Source: Drosophila persimilis
Lineage: Eukaryota; Arthropoda; Insecta; Diptera; Drosophilidae
Length of the DNA: 64,000 bases
Direction: 5' to 3'
Assembly: GCF_003286085.1 (NCBI RefSeq)
Contig: NW_020825326.1
Location: forward strand, 558,001 to 622,000
Part shown: positions 11,831-23,338 of the stretch, in pieces
Layout of the letters: each line of letters begins with the position of its first letter
Position numbering within the stretch: position 1 is the stretch's first letter
Notes under the pieces: model-generated
Databases searched by the model: none
The model's input: only the letters and a program-made list of their open reading frames with translations
Told to the model about the DNA's origin: nothing
Made by a program: the position numbers and the translations under genes

Positions 11831-12764
11831 TTTTAGCGTTATCTTCCCTTTTTCCCTTATCCTTTCCTGACAACTGCTCCTTGTTTCTGCTTTGTATCTT
11901 GCAGCGATTGTGTGATATCTTTTAGAATTTGTTGTTAATCTCTGCGATACATTTTTTGCCTCCTCTTAGGTATATTGATAAAGCTCCCTTGGGACAAAGT
12001 GGGGGCAATCGTCTCCTCTGCGCTGCCTAGCTGTCATTGTCGCTATCTCAGATTCCAATTCACTCTGGCGGTCTCCTCAGCTTCAGGGGTTGGGCAAACT
12101 GAAATGAAAACTTCATCGTGACAAGAGTTTGATGACTGGAAGGACCCTGTCTGGAGGCTGGGGCTTGGGCTGGGACCTGGTGCGTAAGCATGGACTTGGA
12201 CTTTGGCACGCAATTTTCACTTGCTTATGAATCGATTTTCATTTGATTTGTTTTTACGGCAGAGACCCCTGCTTTGGCAAGATGGAAAATTGCAAAATTT
12301 CCTGAAAGACAAAAAACTTGTTAAACGTGTTGTGACCAACACCATCCAGCCTTCAGAGAAGTGGTCGTGTTCGTGGCTAAGCTGGAAAATGCCGACTCAT
12401 TGGGAGGTTATTGGTATCATTGCTTATATAACTTCCGCGTCTCCGCGCCTACGTATCAATTCGATGATGATCTGCTACTCGGCCTACTCAGTTTTCGCCA
12501 TATTAAAGCAATTGCTTTTAATAGACCGATGTGCAGGAGCATTTATTATAGCGCTACTATAAGAACGGAACGCTCATTAGCTTCAGTGTGGGACTGGTGC
12601 ACGTTCGAGCGAGTAGCAGGCGGAAAGTGAAAGGCACCCTTCTAACCAACGCATCTCGGTTTGCTTTACGAGTTTGGGTGGTACGTGTAGTGCAGCAATT
12701 CGATTGATACTATTCGAGCCATCTTACACACCCAGAAACAAGCAATCGAGCAAAAGTATGCGGA
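11831..12764 (-). promoter_or_regulatory. Upstream region of the NRF-6-like gene, possible TATA box
   Basis: No second gene is recognised here. On the minus strand GTTATATAAG lies at 12423-12432, a fair TATA box about 590 bp upstream of the start codon. That would give a 5' UTR of about 560 bases or one with an intron. The plus-strand frames at 12203-12630 have no recognisable domain. The promoter call rests on one motif. Confidence 0.25.
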
Positions 12765-12805
12765 CTGCAATATAAATAGTCCCGACTATAGGATACCCGG
12801 TAATT
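12765..12805 (-). mobile_element. INE-1-like 3'-end fragment
   Basis: ATAGTCCCGACTATAGGATA followed by CCCGGTAA resembles the reverse-strand 3' terminus of D. melanogaster INE-1/DNAREP1 (C-CCGACTAT-AGATACCCGTTA, recalled from memory). It is a different DINE-1 lineage from the abundant copies elsewhere in this window. Confidence 0.4.
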
Positions 12806-14189
12806 CGTTGGTTATAAAATATGCACAATGTAGCACTCTTCAATATACTTGCTGAAATAGTTTGATGCTTTAATTTGATAATTTCTGTGAGATTGATAGA
12901 TAATAGTTTCCCATTTGTTACTAAAAACTAATAGGGCGATTCACATTTGATTATTTTGCAATTGTCGAAAGGGGCGTAGTCATTGTTTATTATACATGGT
13001 AAACATGACTATCACAGAAATGTGACTACAACCACAATGACGAAGAGCCTTTTATTTCTCTAGTTTCCATCGTCACTGAGATATTGAGGATCGGATCAGG
13101 ATAGATCCATTGTACATGAGTACTGGGTACTAATAAGTAAATCCAATACGAAATCCATTCACACACACCAAGACACATGCTAATGGGAGGGCAAATGAAT
13201 GGACAAGCAAGAGCCCATGCCAAACCAATCCAGTGTAATGAAAAGAAAAACCAACCAAATTGTTTTCTGAATTCACTAGGCACGTTTCTGCTTGGGTATT
13301 TTTTTTTTTTACGAATTTTGGACAAGTCCAAGACTGGACCCGTACCGCTGATGAAGGCAACGAGACTCCGACGACTGAAGCGATGAAAGTAAAAACCGCA
13401 ACTGATCAAGCGCCGCCAACGTTGGGAGCTGTGTGCCTGGAAGCCAATGGACAAGCTGGCGACTCAAACGCGAGCTCGGCAACGTATTTGTGGTTGGACT
13501 TGCAGCTGTAGCTGGAAATGGAGTTGCAGTCTCTCGGAATTGCACAGCCGAAGGTAGAGGTACATATGCATGGTTTTTCTTTTTTGGGTGTACGGTGTAT
13601 GAGTGTGTGTGGAAAAGCGCAATAAAGCAAACAAGCAGAAGGCATAATATGCACTCACAAAAACCCGACAACGGCAAATACAACAAGCAGAAGGCATAAT
13701 ATGCACTCACAAAAACCCGACAACGGCAAATACAACAGTTGCAAACTGAAAATGCAACTGCATCAGAAGCAGGGGCGGGCAGAGGCAGGGGCGGAGACCA
13801 GCTTCGTTGCCTAAATGAAACCAAACGAATGCTTTTTATGATCAATTTTCGCTAAAGCCAAGGCAGTGCGAGCGCCGAGGCGTGTAGTGACGCTGAGTTG
13901 AAGCCGAGTGGAGTGACCTGATCAGTTAGCTGACCAGTCCAACGTATGCCAACTAGCAGAACTTGCTTCAATGCATGGCCCAAACAATAACCACAAACCT
14001 CCACCAAAAGCAAAGGCAACTGCAACAGCACCTGGCACAAAAAATGTCGCAATCCGTCAAACATTCGCACATAATATTCGTATTATCGAGTGGAAAGTCT
14101 TGTATCCCGGTCACCATCTATCCCAATACCCTGGCACGAAAAAATCTGTCAACTGCGATATGGTCCATAAATCCATCCATACTAGGTTT
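12806..14189. other. Gene-free intergenic stretch
   Basis: It contains a T run at about 13301-13310 and the 52-bp tandem duplication listed separately. The longest frame (minus, 13309-13845) is a low-complexity Leu/Cys/Ser reading of repeats, with no domain. No gene is supported. Confidence 0.55.
13632..13736. repeat. 52-bp tandem duplication, two copies
   Basis: The unit beginning CAAGCAGAAGGCATAATATG at 13632 is repeated without change at 13684 (period 52). It looks like a recent local duplication and is likely to be polymorphic. Confidence 0.9.
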
Positions 14190-15218
14190 AAACGAGGGGG
14201 AACGTTGTGAGTTGCTGCGGACACCGCAACTCTACAGTTATACCCGATACTAAGTCAGTATGGCTCTCCTCCGGCAGACGCCGCTAATATTAAACGACAC
14301 GACAAAGAGTGCGTGCGAGAGAGACAGAAAATCAGTCACTGCAAATTGATTTGTTTCCTTTGGCTATAAAAATGATCTGATCGGATCCAGATTCAGCAAT
14401 CTGATAGATATGGTCGTTATCTATGATTCTGCGTTTTTAGTTTTCTCAAATCTGCAATATTGTGGATGCAACAGATTTTCGTCCTTTGTGTGGGCGGAAG
14501 GGGGTGGGGCGAAATTTTGAGATAAAGGTTTTATAGTGAGATCTAACAGAAGTGCGGATACCAAATTTGGTTACTCTAGCTTTAATAGTCTCTGAGATTT
14601 GTGAATATCCCCAGATTTTCATCCTTTGCGGGGGCGGAAGGGGGTGGCGAAATTTTGAAACAAACTCGTCTCGGTCCGATATATGAGGATTGTGGATACC
14701 AAATTTGGTTGCACTTGCTTTTATAGTCTCTGAGATCTAGGCGCTAATGTTTTACTCTAAGAGAGACAGGGCGAGAAAAAATGAAATTGTTTTCTTGATG
14801 CTGGCTATAATAATAATACGATCTCGTTCAGATTTTACACTCTCGAAGATATGGTCATCCTCTACGATTCTGCGTTTGGATGCCACAGATTTTCGCCCTT
14901 TGTGGGGGCGGAAGTGGGCGGGGCAAAGTTTTGAAATATTTTTGTAGCAGTGACATATCACAGAAGTCTGGATCCAAAACATCGTTGCTCTAGCTCTTAT
15001 AGTCTTTGAGCATTAGGCGCTGAAGGGGACGGACAGACGGACGGACGGATAGACGGACAGACGGACAGACAGACATGGCTCAATCGACTCGGCTATTGAT
15101 GCTGATCAAGAATATATATACTTTGTGGGGTAGGAAACGATTCCTTCTGGACGTTACACACATCCACTTTTACCACAAATCGAATATACCCCAATACTCA
15201 TTTTGAGTATCGGGTATA
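14190..15218 (-). mobile_element. DINE-1-type element, three internal modules, reverse orientation
   Basis: It runs from AAACGAGGGGGAACGTTGTG (3' end, with hairpin GAGTTGCTGCGGACACCGCA) to GAGTATCGGGTATA (5' end). Three copies of the interior module (GATTTTCGTCCTTTG type) lie at about 14475, 14617 and 14889. A GRAC-type microsatellite lies at about 15030-15075. Nearly full length. Confidence 0.9.
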
Positions 15219-17483
15219 AAAACCCTTAGAATCAATGGAACAACCTTTAACCTGGGAAAATATAAAGTTATTATTATGTTGTGGGTTCGTTCAATGATAC
15301 CTACGGGTATGATCGAAGATCAATTCGAGCCTTCACCAGAATAAAGCACGAACAACATTTTATTATGACCGACGATTAATTATAAGGCTGATAGTTAGTT
15401 GATATAGGAGTATTGGGTGGTGTGATCCTGACGAAAGATAACGGAAATTCCAATCAAATAAAAAAATAAAAGAAATCATCACAGCGCAAAGTGAGAGGGT
15501 GCTCGCTCCGGATCTTTCGATGTACAGATTAGGAGTATACAGAGACGAGAGGTTGATAAACTATTTGATTTTTCATAGTGTAATTTGAGTCTGAATGCAG
15601 TGCGTAACTGTACTCGAAATTTGAGACGTGACTTGAACATGAAATACTTGATCGAGTCGCAGGTCCCATCAACTGGAAATGGAAAAACTTTTTGGTCCAG
15701 CCTGCAGTCAGACGCAAGTAAGCGATTCATTAGGAGATGAAGAATCGTGAGAGTGCTGCAGCCAGTAGTCGGTAATCAGTGTGTTGCAATGCCAATAGAT
15801 GAACGATGACCTCAGTCTTGCCACATCAATGGGCAGATTTGCAAGAGAGCAATGTTTTGTTTTGGAGATACACCGACAAGTTGCAGTCGATACCTCTCCT
15901 CTGGACCAGCACGAGTCACCAGCAACGTTCCAATGACTGGGCACGCCAAGTCGGAGACTTAGTCGAAGTCATATTCGATGACAAAGTTGGAGTCCGACAA
16001 GCCTGGTCGATAGTCGTCGTCATTAAGTGTCAGCGACAGTGTGAATGCGAATATGAGTGGGGATTGGTAAAGACTGGAGCCGCGCTTGTGATGCAATTTG
16101 CTTGCAACTCTATGTTACGCTTGTCAGGCGGTGAAACAATAAACACACAAACTAAAGAAAAGCTACAAAAATAGAGAAACATAAAGAAAAGCGGCTAAAA
16201 AAAATCGAAGCCTTAAATACCCTCGAACAAAGCCAATACAACAATGCCGCTTAAAGGAGGGATTTTTGTTATAATTGCAACTAAAATATATTAAATGATG
16301 GTTCATACGTATCATAGCAGCCAGATTCAAAATTCATCTAAAAGATACCAAAGATTTTAGTTTGTGACAATTTAAATTTGAAAGTCTCAAAAGCTGAAAC
16401 ACTCAGCTTAATCTTAATTTCTCTGTCATAAGTCAATAGTTAAAAGAAAATTTTAGAAATAAGTCTAATAGATATACATACATATGTATATGTAATGACT
16501 TTTTTTTTTTGGTTTTTACATATTTATGTCAAGAATATCTAACATTTGTAAAATTTTGATACAAACATTTTTCCTATTTTATAATATCTCCAAGGGCTTT
16601 ATGATTTATGAAACGTAAATATTTAAGTGTGCTCAAAATGGTACGTAATATTACTTTCATGTTCCTGATATTTTGAGAATATGTTGCTTGTCAAACGGTT
16701 CTAAAATCGTATCTTATCTTTCTTAAATCTTGTTCAAATTTGGTTTTAAAGTGGTTTTTCTCAGACCTATTCTTAGACTCTGTAAAACTGCAAAATATGT
16801 TGCTTTAAAACATCGAGGTGTTGGTGCCTGTATGACAAACGCTACAATAATTGTAAACTATCATTTTTCCCAAGGGTATTTAATGTTGCTTATTCCATCA
16901 TGTTGCTGAAGCATGCTGCATTCAAATGTTGCTTAAAATTGTTCAGTGTATCGAAGCAGCGCCACTGTGCCATTGCTACGCATTTAGCTACATGAAGGCT
17001 AACATACGTCTGAAAAAACCATACGATTCAAGTGAAAAAATTATAAAACTTGTTATATGTGGAGTGGCAATGGTGGAGTGGTTATATGTGGCAGAGTTGT
17101 GTGAGAGAAGGAAACGGGACGAGCAAGAAAAGAAGAGGAGTTTTCGGTACAAAATAGAGGAGGCCGCACGTGCCCTGAACAAAAATTAGAAAAATTTCGC
17201 GATCGTGGAGTCGAGAATCCCTCCACGGCATCTGTGACAGGAGGCATCAACTGCAGCAGGAGCGGCGGACATCGCAGCAGCAGACCGGTACTGGCCAGGC
17301 CGGAAAACCTGGTGCGAGAACTGCCAGCGAAACACCGGCACTATGGAATCCAGCGGAGCACCGACTGGAGACACGTTTTTGCCACCACACCCCGACACCC
17401 CCAGGGAAAGGAATCCGAGCTTCAAAGCAAAAATACACACACACACACATGATTCAAATCACCCACCTTCATCCACACCCACC
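15219..17483. other. Gene-free stretch with a few unrecognised short frames
   Basis: A plus-strand frame at 15806-16174 (about 122 codons) and one at 16926-17189 ending KIEEAARALNKN have no domain I recognise. Around 17180-17430, GC-rich DNA contains CENCQRNTG-like readings that could be a decayed retroelement gag, but stops interrupt it. A (CA)n run lies at about 17436-17450. No gene is called. Confidence 0.45.
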
Positions 17484-17800
17484 CAAAATTTCGCACGCCC
17501 CCTTCCGACCCACAAAGGAGGAAAATGTGTGGTATCCAAAATTTTAAATGTACGAGACAACCAAATACGCAGAATCGTTGAGAATGACTATATATTCTAG
17601 ATGGCAGAATCTGGATCAGATCGGATCATTATTATAACCAAAAGGAACAAATCAATTTGCAGTGGCTCTCTCTCTGACTCTCTGTCGTTCAATGTTAGTT
17701 AGTCTAGTCATTCTGCCGGAGGAAAGTCATACTGACTATGTATCAGGTATAAATGTAGAGTTGCGACCGTAGCAGCAATTCACAACGTTCCCACTCGCTT
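17484..17800 (+). mobile_element. 3' half of a DINE-1-type element
   Basis: It starts inside an interior module (AAAATTTCGCACGCCCCCTT) and runs through the CTCTCTCTGAC block to the decayed 3' end (GTAGAGTTGCGACCGTAGCA, then CAACGTTCCCACTCG). The 5' half is missing and the copy is more diverged than others. Confidence 0.8.
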
Positions 17801-18906
17801 TTACTTTAAGTTTAAATACAAATTTATGAAAATATAAGAGAATGCAAAACGAAGTTACAAGTAGGTTTTTGCTTTCGTTGCATCCTACCAATTTTTCCCA
17901 TAGTAGCTGTTGCAGAAACTTAGTTTTAGGTCATACTTTTCACACTTATTCTCACGATAATGCCGGTTTATTTGATTGATATTTTATTCAGATCCACTAC
18001 TCGTTTTTGAACTGAGGAGAGAATTATGATAAATTCAACGGGTATGGAGACAAACTGCCTGGCAAATTCGCAAGCTTATTACGATTTTAGCGCTCTTCGG
18101 CTAACGGTACACCAGAGCCCATTAGCAGTACCAACGAGGAGCAGAGCAAAGCAAATCGGAACCGAGCGGAGTGGAGGTAATCATCATCACGCCAAATGAA
18201 GCTTTGCTCATCTATTTGAGTGCGGCAAAAGATCTGGTATTCTCCCGAGCAAAAAAAAATATTTTGGTAGTTCATTAAGTATGTTGAAGTACAAGAATTT
18301 AACATCATCTGACGTTGCTCAGTTGATGACTCAGAAGCGGGGAATTAAGACAATAGCTGAGCACCATTTGGAAGAGGTTACCAGGTCAATGAATCTATCG
18401 GAATATGATCCATGATCTAGTAAAAAGTTGACTGCCCAAGGATTTTCCTTTCGATTTTCTTGTACGCGAGGGGATGTGGTTGAACCGTTAAGTATGGACC
18501 TGTACTTTGATATGAATGCTAAATTGGAATTGGGCTCGGGCACATCATTAACACGTGCGGACGTTGCTCGGAACATGAGGAATGTATTCGGACTTGGACT
18601 GGAGCTGTGCTGATGATCGTGTTGTATGCTAATATGCCTTGCGACTTTTCCAACAATTGGTGGACATTTGCATTTTCCCATGGTCCAAGGTGCATGGCCC
18701 CAGACAGTCCCATGATCATAGAGTCCCAGAATCCAGTTAGTCAACAAGTACTTTGGCTTCTCTGTTCCGCTGGATTTTTAGCTCAATTCGTCAGTCCAAG
18801 TATGGTCAAGTTAACGGTTCCGCAAAGAGCCCGGTTCCACTCTCCATAAACACATGGTTCGTGGTACATTAGAGGATTTAGCTATGTTTAGCTGTGGGAT
18901 GATCAA
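17801..18906. other. Gene-free stretch
   Basis: Open frames overlap on both strands at 18331-18849 (minus about 138 codons, plus about 60-80 codons) with no recognisable domain or start context. No splice-supported model was found. Confidence 0.45.
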
Positions 18907-19335
18907 CTCGGTACTCGCAGAGTTTAGGGGCATATTCGAATTTGGTGGAAGTGGATGAAAAACGCCTTACTGGCCACATAAAGTATATATATTCTTGATC
19001 AGCATCGATAGCAGACTCGATATTTCTGTCTGTCTTTCCGTCTGCCCGTCTTGATTGACGCCTAGTTCTCAGAGACTTTAAAAGCTAGAGCAACAACATT
19101 TTGTATACAGACTTCTATTATATCACACTGCTACAAGGGTACTTCAAAATTTTGCCATGCTCCTTTCCGCCTCTGTGGCATCCACAATTTTGAAGAGACA
19201 AGAAAACAGACACACTCACTATTACACACACACTATTGTAGAAAATCCCCGTATCTACCAGATTAACGAATTTGATTCAGATCATTTGTATAGCCAGAAA
19301 GAACCATTGAAATTTTAGTACCTTCACAGCACGTT
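18907..19335 (+). mobile_element. Old, diverged DINE-1-type copy
   Basis: TCGGTACTCGCAGAGTTTAG is a decayed 5' end. TATATATTCTTGATCAGCAT and a short GTCY run follow, then one degenerate interior module to about 19330. The 3' hairpin is absent. Confidence 0.7.
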
Positions 19336-19725
19336 CGTACGCTTTGGACGAACAAAAAATGTGCAGTAAAATGGAAAAATCTGCGGAACGGAACAGAATT
19401 TTCTAAAACCCTTCATTTATTTTAAAAGAGTATTGAGGTGGGTTTCTACCGAATATTTGAAACTTTTTTTTTTCAAATGCTAGCCACAAATCTAGCAATT
19501 TTAAATTTTTATTTAGCAATTTTAGTAACTTTATTATAAAACTGGCAATTTTTATATTTTTCTTCAGGGTTTTGGCATTTTGTATACCTTTTTGTTATCA
19601 ACTGCACAGATTCCGATTAATAGTGGTTCACAAAGATATCGGAACTTGTATTTAATTCAGTGGTTTGATTATATGAACAACTTGATAGTATTTGACAACT
19701 CTTTTAATGTTGGTGGTGTTTAAGC

Positions 19726-20100
19726 AATGGATTCGCAAGGATTGCACTGATCCAACGCGGGCTTATGTGCGTATTGCAAATCGTCAATAGGCGGAAAGCT
19801 TTTTGACATCCCCCACCACGGTGCCGCAAAAAACACATAAGTTGCCTTTCGTTCGAAATTCGACCAAAACGGAGGAACGGGAAGCAGCTCTATGCCTACA
19901 CATTGCCGAACACACGGCGACTGCGACAGGTGATCATTTCTCAATGTTGAGTGTGGAGCAGTCTTCAGCTTGCAAAGTGCACCTACAATATTAAAAATGT
20001 ACTCGCACTGCATTTCATGGATGGCTTTCGAACTGACATCGGAAACTCAGCTTTTATTCTTCTGTTGGACGAGTCTACTGACATTAGAGTGACATTATAA
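19726..20100 (+). pseudogene. BED-finger/hAT-type transposase relic, three frames
   Basis: Protein-like pieces occur in order in three frames. WIRKDCTDPTRAY is at 19728. YCKSSIGGKLFDIPHHGAAK is at 19772 (finger-like start of a zf-BED/ZMYM-hAT protein) and is followed by a stop. EEREAALCLHIAEHTATATG is at about 19875. IKNVLALHFMDGFRTDIG leading into FILLLDESTD lies at 19990-20079. The 'LLLDESTD' signature preceded by a KNVL-PHF block is typical of hAT-derived DUF4371/ZMYM-like transposases. Frameshifts and stops show it is dead. The catalytic C-terminal part is missing. Whether it belonged to the CACTR-ended element whose right end is at 21753 is unknown. Confidence 0.7.
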
Positions 20101-20365
20101 TTATGTACATATATTTGGTAACTTTAATATTCGGGTATTTTTTTTCTCAACTTCAATAAATGAAGAAAACGAATGAAATTCATAAACCTAAATAAATAAA
20201 ATAATCTAAATGGTAGAATAAAGCTTGCAGTATTAAATTTTCGGAATGGTATATTTTATATTAATGATTGTTTTAAATTAAAAGGGAAAATATAATTAAA
20301 CTAAAAAGTCACCAATATTTGCGTTATTTTAATATTCTTTTTTTTCTTATATAACTAAAAAAAAG
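20101..20365. other. AT-rich flank
   Basis: It lies between the transposase relic and the next DINE-1 fragment. It is very AT-rich and no feature is seen. Confidence 0.5.
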
Positions 20366-20685
20366 CAAGTGTATTTCAAAATTTCGCCCGCCCCTACCGA
20401 CCACAAAAAGGACGAAAATCTGTGGCATTCACAATATTGAAGATTCAAGAAAACTAAAAACGCAGAATCATAGATAATGATTCAGATTGTTGAATCTGGA
20501 TCAGATTGGATCATTTTTATAGCTTAAAGGAACAAATCAATTTGCAGTGGCTACGCAGCGCCCGACGTCACGCTCAGACTGATTTTCTGTCTCTCTCGCA
20601 CGCACTTTTTGTGGGAGGAGAGCCATACTGACTAAGTATCGGGTATAAATGTAGAGTTGCGGTCACCGCAGCAACTCACAACGTT
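20366..20685 (+). mobile_element. 3' part of a DINE-1-type element, fused head-on to the next
   Basis: It begins within an interior module (TATTTCAAAATTTCGCCCGC) and ends with GAGTTGCGGTCACCGCAGCA then CTCACAACGTT. At the palindromic AACGTT it passes directly into reverse-oriented DINE-1 sequence, without the usual CCCCCTCG end. Confidence 0.85.
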
Positions 20686-21462
20686 TTAGTTTTCTCGAAT
20701 CTGCAATATTGTGGATGCAACAGATTTTCGTCCTTTGTGTGGGCGGAAGGGGGTGGGGCGAAAGATTTTGAGATATACGTTTTATAGTGAGATCTAACAG
20801 GAGTGCGGATACGAAATTTGGTTACTGTAGCGTTAATAGTCTCTGAGATTTGTGGATGCCCCAGATTTTCGTCCTTTTTGGGGGGCGGAAGGGGGTGTGG
20901 CGAAATTTTGATACGAAACGGTCAAGGCCCAATATCACAGGAGTGTGGATACCAAATTTGGTTGCTCTGGCTCTTATAGGTTCTGAGATCCTTGAACTCA
21001 TATTTTGCAATTGGCAAAACCGACCATGAAACCTGTGTGTTAGAGAGAGACAGAGCGAGAAAGAATGAAATCTGGTTCAGATGTTGCACTGTAGAAGTCA
21101 TCCTCTACGATTCTGCGTTTTTAGTTTTCTCGTATCTTTGAATTTGTGGATGCCACATTTTCGCCCTTTGTAGGGGCGGAAGTAGGCGGGGCAAAGTTTT
21201 AAAACATTCTCGTAACAGTGACATATCACAGAAGCCCGGATATAAAATGTCGTTGCTCTAGCTCTTATAGTCTTTGAGCACTAGGCGCTGATAGGGACGG
21301 CCAGACGGACAGACAGACATGGCTCAATCGACTCGGCTATTGATGCTGATCAAGAATAAATCTACTTTATGGGGTCAGAAACGATTCCTTCTGGACGTTA
21401 CACACATCCACTTTTACCACAAATCTAATATACCCCATTACTCATTTTGAGTATCGGGTATA
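20686..21462 (-). mobile_element. Reverse-oriented DINE-1-type element lacking its 3' end
   Basis: It starts in the interior module (TTAGTTTTCTCGAATCTGCA) and runs through three modules (about 20718, 20865 and 21153) and the GRAC microsatellite (about 21297-21318) to the intact 5' end GAGTATCGGGTATA at 21450-21462. The 3' hairpin end is missing because it is joined to the forward copy. Confidence 0.88.
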
Positions 21463-22760
21463 AAAAGAGAGCACAAGAAAAATCTTTTTTCGGCTTTTCC
21501 TGAGTTTTTAAAATCAAAATTTTAACAAAAATACCGCGAAAAATGATCAATTTTGCCTTTGAAAGCTTCATTTTTCCTAGACGTTAAGCTGAAGTTACAA
21601 ACCAGATGCCAGATATTAAAATATTAAATATATTAAAATTAAAAAACAAACACCATACAAAAACAACCATATTTCATTAAAAATTATTAAGCCTGAAAAA
21701 TCTATTAGAAAAAGTCGGTTTAGTTCGAAGCGTAAATATGGTGTTGCATAGTGTATTCACTGACTACCATTACGAAACAAGTAAACTACTTTTTTTTACC
21801 ATTTACCAGTACCACGGTAAAAATGATCAACATACAGCCATGCAAAATATTGTCAGGCAATACTCGTTTAGGCTTTTAAAATTCTAGTTCAACAGAAAAA
21901 AATGCAGCTGACTTTCTCCTCCCACACGTTCCCCCAGAGAAATTACCACTAAACTGATTCGCATTCGGAATCGATTTCTCTGAGTTTTCATTTTCAACAG
22001 AAGCTAGTAATTTGAAGTGATTGCTGTATTGTCGATTTGCCATCATTTCGAACCAATTGCCATAAATGGAACTCGGGGCGCATTCCGCATTCCTAGTCTG
22101 CCGGAGAGCTTCGGCATTTACAATTTGTAGGTCATTAGAACTGCCTTATTTTCTAAATGCCCTTTAATTTATATAATTACATATGCATATGTGCAAAAAA
22201 TCGAATCAGTCTTTGATGTGAAAAGAAAATTGAAAGCCACCGACGGACCGACTGCGACCATGGGCCAAAACCAATGTCTGATTACCCGATTGTTCGATAG
22301 CCCAATCACTGCCTAGATGCAATTATACGGGACACAAGCCCTAAAGCTCTGAGTTCAATTCGGTCTGGTTTAGCTAGGCTTTAAGATCGGTTCGGTTTGG
22401 TTTTTGGCTCTAGCTATTTCCATAAAGATATAATTGGCGCCAGAAAGCAGAGAGGGGAATTGAACAAACAAGAGAGGAGAAATATAATTTAATTTGAAAT
22501 AAAACGACAGCCTCAATGCTCTGGGCACTATACATACATTGTTTGGGTCTTTGTACCCGTGCCTCTGTATTTATCTTTGACCTTTTTCATTCGTGGGTTC
22601 TTAGCGTTTACAAGTCCACAGTGTGACTGTGAGTGTTTTTTGGTATCGTGGCTAAATGGGTCATTCGTCAGGGCAGCTTTCATTTGTGAGCTGGAAAAAC
22701 TCAACGCGGAACGTAGAACGTGGAGCACCTAATAATAATCTCATTCTCTTCCACTGTTTT
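21463..22760. other. Gene-free stretch with a partial CACTR-type element at its left end
   Basis: About 21480-21753 is similar to the element at 29136-29634, with right terminus ...GGTGTTGCATAGTG at 21753. The rest (21754-22760) has no recognised gene or repeat. There is a CATATGCATATG patch at about 22181. Confidence 0.5.
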
Positions 22761-23338
22761 TATACCCGATACTCAAAATGAGTATTGGGGTATATTATAT
22801 TTTTGGTGAAAGTGGATGTGTGTAACGTCCAGAAGGAATCGTTTCCTACCCCACAAAGTATATATATTCTTGATCAGCATCAATAGCCGGGTCGATTGAG
22901 CCCTGTCTGTCCGTCCGTCCGTCCGTCCATCTGTCCGTCAAAGACTATAAGAGCTAGAGCAACGATGTTTTGGATCCAGACTTCTGTGATATGTCACTGC
23001 TACAAAAATATTTCAAAACTTTGCCCCGCCCACTTCCGCCCCACAAAGGACGATCTGTGGCATCCACAATTTCGACGATACGAGAAAACCAAAAACGCAG
23101 AATCATAGATAATGACCATATCTATCCGGTTGCTGAATCTGGATCAGATCAGATAATTTTTATAGCCAAAAGGAACAAATCAATTTGCAGTGGCTACGCA
23201 GCGCCCGACGTCACGATCAGACTGATTTTCTGTCTCTCTCGCACGCACTTTTTGTGGGAGGAGAGCCATACTGACTAAGTATCGGGTATAAATGTAGAGT
23301 TGCGGTCTCCGCAGCAACTCACAACGTTCCCCCTCGTT
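22761..23338 (+). mobile_element. Full-length short DINE-1-type element (578 bp), one internal module
   Basis: It runs from TATACCCGATACTCAAAATG to CACAACGTTCCCCCTCG. A GTCC/GTCY tract lies at about 22908-22938, one interior module at about 23040, and the 3' hairpin (GAGTTGCGGTCTCCGCAGCA) at 23297. It is a good example of the shortest complete form. Confidence 0.92.

Noticed and set aside
12766-12782. TATAAATAG as a plus-strand TATA box
   Set aside because: It overlaps an INE-1-like end, with no downstream gene or initiator on the plus strand.
13309-13845. 178-codon minus-strand ORF
   Set aside because: It reads through the 52-bp duplication, repeating the same peptide text; low-complexity Leu/Cys.
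22896-23278. ORFs inside DINE-1 copies (also at 42353, 47783, 47949, 53206)
   Set aside because: They are translations of the non-coding repeat; the same peptides recur in each copy.
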